From: an uncultured Collinsella sp.
Lineage (GTDB): Bacteria; Actinomycetota; Coriobacteriia; Coriobacteriales; Coriobacteriaceae
Direction of reading: 5' to 3'
DNA: 7,229 nt
Assembly (NCBI GenBank): GCA_902479205.1
Contig: CABSNX010000099.1
Span: 1-7,229 of the forward strand
The translations under genes were made by a program, and so were the position numbers. Shown in pieces: positions 4,865 through 7,229 of this stretch. Every line of letters starts with the position of its first letter. The stretch's first letter is position 1. The notes under the pieces were generated by a model that worked only from the letters and a program-made list of their open reading frames with translations, ran no database searches and had not been told where the DNA came from.

Positions 4865-5127
4865 CGACGCATCGACTCAAGGTTTTTATCAAATATGCCG
4901 ACGCAATCATGAACGGCACCAAGACGTTTGAGGTCCGCAAGAATGACCGCAACTTCAAGGTCGGCGACAAGATCGTGTTCGACGTCGTCACGAACGAAGG
5001 CTTCGCCGTCGGGGCCGCAGCCAGGCACCCGCTCAACGAGGCGACCTACCGAATCGACTACATCCTCGACGACTTCGAGGGCCTCGCCCAGAAGTACGTG
5101 GCGCTGGCCATATCCAAGGAGGACTGA
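4861..5127 (+). CDS. DUF3850 / ASCH-type protein
   Basis: The 88-residue product matches DUF3850, a member of the PUA/ASCH-like fold thought to bind RNA or nucleotides. The diagnostic block is KTFEVRKNDRNFKVGD (21-36), preceded by HRLKVFIKYADAIMNG (4-19) and followed by a beta-rich tail ending YVALAIS. The family usually has a similar length, so the gene looks complete. Phages carry it among early genes; its substrate is not known. ATG 4861 overlaps the upstream stop (ATGA). It is followed by a TGATG junction. Confidence 0.9.
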   Translation: MTTHRLKVFIKYADAIMNGTKTFEVRKNDRNFKVGDKIVFDVVTNEGFAVGAAARHPLNEATYRIDYILDDFEGLAQKYVALAISKED

Positions 5128-5315
5128 TGGACGAAATCGAGCTGAAGCCATGCCCGTTCTGCGGTGGCGATGCCGAGATGCAGCAGGGCAAGTATCGAGG
5201 TCTGTGCACCTTCTACGTGAGCTGCCATGGATGCGGCGCACAGACGGACCTCGAGTACGCCGAGGAGTTCGCCGCAGAGCTATGGAACGAGAGGGTTGAG
5301 CCAAATGGCAACTGA
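5127..5315 (+). CDS. Lar-like restriction alleviation / zinc-ribbon protein
   Basis: The 62-residue product has the Lar-family pattern: LKPCPFCGG (7-14), CHGCG (33-37) and a C-terminal AAELWNERV (49-57), matching the family AAxxWNRR. The four Cys (9, 12, 33, 36) would bind one zinc. In Rac prophage, Lar modulates type I restriction-modification; most annotated Lar-like phage proteins have not been tested, so the role here is inferred. A fifth Cys (27) lies between the knuckles. ATG 5127 shares a base with the previous stop and follows AAGGAGG (5116-5122). A second, more diverged copy is at 5794-6006. Confidence 0.86.
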   Translation: MDEIELKPCPFCGGDAEMQQGKYRGLCTFYVSCHGCGAQTDLEYAEEFAAELWNERVEPNGN

Positions 5316-5601
5316 CGAGCAGCGCCGCGAGGTTGCCGAGAAGATGCGCGGATATGACGTTTCCGAGTTCAAAGAATCGGCGATAGTGCCGTTTCTCGAC
5401 TGCCTCGGAGTCGGCTATTTGAACTGGCGCGAAGTTTTGGACAGTCTTGCCGACCTAATCGACCGCCCGGTATACAGACCCGTCATACCAAACGCAATTG
5501 AGGGCTACGTGTTTTGTCCTCAATGCGGTGCGCCAATCGGCGAGTACGGCGTGCCGAACTATTGCCATAGCTGCGGGGTGGCGATTCGCAATGGCCACTA
5601 A
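5305..5601 (+). CDS. Helical protein with C-terminal zinc ribbon, paralogue of 3664-3963
   Basis: The 98-residue product begins with a helix (EQRREVAEKMRGYD, 5-18), then LDSLADLIDRP (45-55), then a zinc ribbon with CPQC (71-74) and CHSC (87-90), reading FCPQCGAPIGEYGVPNYC. It shares domain order with the gene at 3664, but the sequences have drifted. The central part is more A+T-rich than neighbouring genes. ATG 5305 overlaps the Lar-like stop by 11 bases, with GAGGG at 5291-5295 as a modest ribosome site. The frame is also open upstream inside the Lar-like gene, but no good start is there. Function unknown. Confidence 0.82.
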   Translation: MATDEQRREVAEKMRGYDVSEFKESAIVPFLDCLGVGYLNWREVLDSLADLIDRPVYRPVIPNAIEGYVFCPQCGAPIGEYGVPNYCHSCGVAIRNGH

Positions 5602-5797
5602 AGAGCTGGATGAAATCACGACGGAGGAAGAGTACGACCGCATGGTCGAGCACCTCAAGAGCGCCTGCGCGACATGCGTGTACAGCTTTCCCGTGGCAAT
5701 CGGGCACTCGTGCGGGATCACCAAGAAGGTCACGTCTGATGTGATAGTCAAGTGCGAGGCGTACAAGAGAGCATCCTGGGCGGAGGTGGGCGAATGA
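5591..5797 (+). CDS. Small four-Cys protein
   Basis: The 68-residue product has an acidic helical start (ELDEITTEEEYDRMVEHL, 5-22) and then CATC (26-29), C41 and C55, a spacing that would suit a zinc or iron-sulfur site. The phrase EITTEE also opens the gene at 3664, so the two may share a fragment. ATG 5591 overlaps the previous gene by 11 bases; the ribosome site is weak (GGGTGG just upstream), suggesting coupling. It ends in ATGA with the next gene. Function unknown. Confidence 0.75.
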   Translation: MATKELDEITTEEEYDRMVEHLKSACATCVYSFPVAIGHSCGITKKVTSDVIVKCEAYKRASWAEVGE

Positions 5798-6006
5798 TTG
5801 ACCGAGACCCGCTCAAATGCTGCCCATGCTGCGGCACCACCGAACATCTGGCACATTCCGCGTACAGACCCACGATTGGCGGCATATGGCAGTTCGTTTA
5901 CTGCGCCTCGTGCGGGGCGCGCGGAGACGGCGACCCGATGGACGCAAGCGGCGCGCGCGACCAGTGGAACCGGGGGCCTATCCAGATACGTGCGGAGGTG
6001 GCCTGA
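5794..6006 (+). CDS. Second Lar-like zinc-ribbon protein
   Basis: This 70-residue protein has the Lar-family layout in a diverged form: LKCCPCCG (7-14) in place of LKPCPFCGG, CASCGARG (37-44), and ARDQWNRG (54-61) in place of AAxxWNRR. The extra Cys at 9 and 12 around the first knuckle are unusual. It is not a recent copy of the gene at 5127, since little is shared outside the motifs. It may act on a different target, or it may be only a structural zinc ribbon. GGAGGTGG (5782-5789) precedes ATG 5794, which overlaps the previous stop (ATGA). Confidence 0.82.
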   Translation: MIDRDPLKCCPCCGTTEHLAHSAYRPTIGGIWQFVYCASCGARGDGDPMDASGARDQWNRGPIQIRAEVA

Positions 6007-6278
6007 TGGACACGATGGAGGACATCCTCGCGGACTGCAACGAGGTGTTCCGCTACGACGAGACGAGGCCGCAGGACCGCGCCCACACGTACCTCAAGGA
6101 GCACAGGATCTGCCGGGGATACGACGACACGGCCATGGAGCGCGCCGCCCAGGACATGATCGAGCGCGCATACACGGTCGGCCGGATGGAGAGCAGCAAG
6201 GCGGTGGCGAGGGAGACCGCGCGCATCATCGCCGAGGGAATAGCCAAGGAGCTGGGCATCACGCCCGGAGAGGAGTAG
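6006..6278 (+). CDS. Hypothetical helical protein
   Basis: I do not recognise this 90-residue protein. It looks wholly helical and charged, with an acidic N-terminus (MDTMEDILADCNEVF), a central region containing RAHTYLKEHRICRGY (25-39) and a long C-terminal helix (about 43-84). No metal motif or membrane segment is seen. ATG 6006 shares one base with the previous stop and follows GGAGGTGG at 5994-6001; a second in-frame ATG is at 6015. The gene ends two bases before the next start. Confidence 0.78.
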   Translation: MDTMEDILADCNEVFRYDETRPQDRAHTYLKEHRICRGYDDTAMERAAQDMIERAYTVGRMESSKAVARETARIIAEGIAKELGITPGEE

Positions 6279-6280
6279 AG

Positions 6281-6448
6281 GTGAGATTCGAGATCACCGA
6301 GTGCCACATCATCGACGTGCCGGACAGCGAGGTCGAGGAGATGGAGAACCCGCTGGAGGAGATCAAGGACGACGCGCACTGGTTCATCGAGACCTACGAG
6401 CGCGAGGCATGGTGCGAGGAGGTGACCCGCCTTGGCCGCCAGCTGTGA
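6281..6448 (+). CDS. Small acidic hypothetical protein
   Basis: This 55-residue protein starts at GTG 6281, with AGGAG at 6271-6275 (5-base spacer). It reads MRFEITECHIIDVPDSEVEEM and then a strongly acidic helix (NPLEEIKDDAHWFIETYERE), giving a clearly acidic product, as is common for small phage proteins that bind host enzymes or mimic DNA. No family is recognised. The last codons also carry the ribosome site and start of the next gene, which overlaps by 17 bases. Confidence 0.72.
   Translation: MRFEITECHIIDVPDSEVEEMENPLEEIKDDAHWFIETYEREAWCEEVTRLGRQL
6417..6425 (+). promoter_or_regulatory. Near-perfect ribosome binding site that sets the TTG start at 6432
   Basis: AGGAGGTGA complements the 16S rRNA tail over nine bases and lies 6 bases before TTG 6432. 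It sits inside the previous coding sequence. No ATG or GTG in the right frame is at a suitable distance, so this site is the reason for choosing the rare TTG start. Confidence 0.8.
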
Positions 6449-6722
6449 CCCGGGATACAACCTCCCGGACGGATGCACCGACGCGGCAATCGACAGGCAC
6501 TTCGATGAAGGCAAGCCCACGTGCGCCGAGTGCAAGCGCATGGTCGAGTGCTGCTGCGACTACGGAATCTGCGAGTGCGAGTTCGACAAGGCGTACGCCG
6601 AAAAGTTCGGGACGGGCGACTCCGAGAACTCGAGCGTCGGCGCGATGTGGGCGCTCGAGTGGATGCCGAACCACATGAGGGACATGCAGGAGGCGGCGTG
6701 CGAGACCTTCGTGAGCTACTAG
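6432..6722 (+). CDS. Cys-rich hypothetical protein, TTG start
   Basis: The 96-residue product has ten Cys, eight of them before residue 48: C5, C15, CAEC (31-34), a CCC run (40-42), C47 and C49, in the phrase VECCCDYGICECEF (38-51). This may hold one or more zinc ions. After the cluster is a helical C-terminal half (VGAMWALEWMPNHMRDMQ). The rest of the protein is acidic. I do not recognise the family. TTG is chosen for its excellent ribosome site. The 3' end overlaps a small membrane gene starting at 6698 in another frame. Confidence 0.8.
   Translation: MAASCDPGYNLPDGCTDAAIDRHFDEGKPTCAECKRMVECCCDYGICECEFDKAYAEKFGTGDSENSSVGAMWALEWMPNHMRDMQEAACETFVSY
6688..6693 (+). promoter_or_regulatory. Ribosome binding site for the GTG start at 6698
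   Basis: AGGAGG lies 4 bases before GTG 6698, within the end of the Cys-rich gene. The next frame has no ATG before the hydrophobic part, so this site supports the GTG start of the small membrane protein. Confidence 0.65.
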
Positions 6723-6820
6723 CGCTGGCCCTTTTGGCGGCGGCCCTGCTGGCGGCATGGGCGTGGACGGTCCGCGCCCTCGCCGCAGGGCTCCTCCTGA
6801 TCGCATTCATGGCACTATAG
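6698..6820 (+). CDS. Very small two-segment membrane protein
   Basis: A 40-residue product from GTG 6698 begins MRDLRELLALALLAAALLAA and continues WAWTVRALAAGLLLIAFMAL. It has two hydrophobic stretches (about 6-23 and 27-40) around a WAWTVR turn, with charge only at the N-terminus and one Arg in the turn, so it is almost entirely membrane. It overlaps the preceding gene by 25 bases, with AGGAGG at 6688-6693. It may be a holin-like or other membrane-active phage peptide, but size alone does not prove this. A chance hydrophobic frame in G+C-rich DNA is possible; the ribosome site and the following similar gene make it more likely real. Confidence 0.62.
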   Translation: MRDLRELLALALLAAALLAAWAWTVRALAAGLLLIAFMAL

Positions 6821-6829
6821 GAGGGACGT

Positions 6830-6958
6830 ATGATCGACTGGAAGAGGGCGGGCGGATGCCTGCTCATCATCGCGGCCTGCCTCGCCATAGACGCGGCGGC
6901 GGTGGCCGTGATGTTCAAGATGCTGCTGGCGCTGTCGGCGGCGATTGGAGTGGGATAG
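6830..6958 (+). CDS. Very small membrane protein
   Basis: The 42-residue product starts MIDWKRAGG and then is hydrophobic to the end (CLLIIAACLAIDAAAVAVMF, then a short MLLALSAAIGVG), with one Asp (21) and one Lys (30) inside. It could be one long or two short membrane segments. AGGAGGG at 6819-6825, just 4 bases before ATG 6830, is a strong ribosome site, so expression is likely. It is the second of two adjacent tiny membrane genes; the stop TAG precedes the next ATG directly. Function unknown. Confidence 0.75.
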   Translation: MIDWKRAGGCLLIIAACLAIDAAAVAVMFKMLLALSAAIGVG

Positions 6959-7132
6959 ATGGACAACGGTAAACAGTACGACCAGCACAGGGTCGAGCAG
7001 GGAATCACGGCGGCGCTGGAGGCATTCAAGCTCCTCGGCCTCACGCCGCTGGAGATATTCCAGGCGAGCCGCAGCATCAGCCTGGGCGTGGCCGCCAAGG
7101 CCAAGGCCGAGAGCGGGAGGCGCGAGCTGTGA
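6959..7132 (+). CDS. Small hypothetical protein
   Basis: The 57-residue protein begins MDNGKQYDQHRVEQGITAAL and has a mid helix EAFKLLGLTPLEIFQASR, then a basic/alanine-rich tail (GVAAKAKAESGRREL). It looks like a single small helical domain and resembles nothing I can name. ATG 6959 directly follows the TAG of the previous gene, in the same frame, with GGAG at 6947-6950. The stop overlaps the next GTG start by four bases (GTGA). Confidence 0.75.
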   Translation: MDNGKQYDQHRVEQGITAALEAFKLLGLTPLEIFQASRSISLGVAAKAKAESGRREL

Positions 7133-7229
7133 GCGTGTACTGCCCGCACTGCGGCCGCACGCACCCCGAGGGCCAGCGCTGCCCGTGCAGGCCGAGGCCC
7201 AAGCGCAGGCCGACGGAGGGCGACACCAC
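7129..7229 (+). CDS. N-terminus of probable HNH endonuclease (3' truncated by window end)
   Basis: Only 33 codons plus two bases are present, from GTG 7129 (GGGAGG at 7115-7120, 8-base spacer). The peptide has a Cys knuckle CPHCG (5-9), then CPC (18-20) and a run of Arg, Pro and Lys (RPRPKRRPTEGDT). Basic Cys-rich starts of this kind (CPxCG...RCPCRPR...RRPTEGD) are typical of phage HNH endonucleases placed directly before the terminase genes, which cut with terminase in packaging. The HNH domain itself lies beyond the window, so this call rests on the N-terminal style and position. Confidence 0.65.
   Translation, partial: MSVYCPHCGRTHPEGQRCPCRPRPKRRPTEGDT

Noticed and set aside
6450..6468. 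Hairpin CCGGGA / TCCCGG with 7-base loop just after a stop codon
   Set aside because: No T-run follows and it lies within the start of the Cys-rich gene, so not a terminator.
6394..7164. 256-codon minus-strand open frame
   Set aside because: Ser/Arg/Ala-rich low-complexity translation spanning several + strand genes with good ribosome sites; a compositional shadow.
50..7229. Search for CRISPR arrays, tRNAs, insertion sequences and attachment sites
   Set aside because: No regularly spaced repeats, cloverleaf candidates, transposase motifs or terminal inverted repeats were seen by eye; a tRNAscan or repeat finder would settle it.

Overview
The window is a densely packed, strongly G+C-rich (third codon positions mostly G or C) stretch of phage or prophage DNA with every supported gene on the + strand. 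The OB-fold single-stranded DNA-binding protein, the YraN-like neighbour, frequent AGG arginine codons and the style of the small zinc-ribbon proteins suggest a tailed phage of a gut actinobacterium of the class Coriobacteriia (Eggerthella/Gordonibacter/Adlercreutzia/Collinsella type). The host is an inference from protein style, not a database result. The first 49 bases are not biological: they are an Illumina Nextera adapter with its i7 index, so the contig begins at base 50, inside a gene.

Replication and recombination module (50-2592): the C-terminal end of a truncated protein, ssb, a small YraN-like (PD-(D/E)XK-related) protein, a DnaD-like/DUF6291-like replication protein with an A-rich repeat tract that may be the phage origin, a DnaC-type helicase loader, and an HNH-type zinc nuclease. 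Together they would bind and load helicase at the origin, coat single strands and process recombination intermediates.

Accessory early module (2595-7132): about seventeen small genes, most joined by ATGA, TGATG or slightly longer overlaps and most preceded by clear Shine-Dalgarno sequences. They include a coiled-coil protein, three very small membrane proteins, a MazG-like nucleotide pyrophosphohydrolase, a DUF3850/ASCH-type protein, two Lar-like zinc-ribbon proteins, two paralogous helix-plus-zinc-ribbon proteins, several other Cys-rich proteins and several proteins I cannot name. This is a plausible host-takeover or counter-defence region, but no single function is proven.

Right edge (7129-7229): the first 33 codons of a Cys-rich, basic protein that resembles the N-terminus of the HNH endonuclease often found just before the terminase genes, so the packaging module probably starts just outside the window.

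No gap between genes exceeds 12 bases, and I saw no terminator, tRNA, CRISPR array or insertion sequence. I did not find a convincing wholly new system. The best leads are the possible origin inside the replication gene, the YraN-like protein that seems to lack the catalytic Asp, and the concentration of small zinc-ribbon genes.
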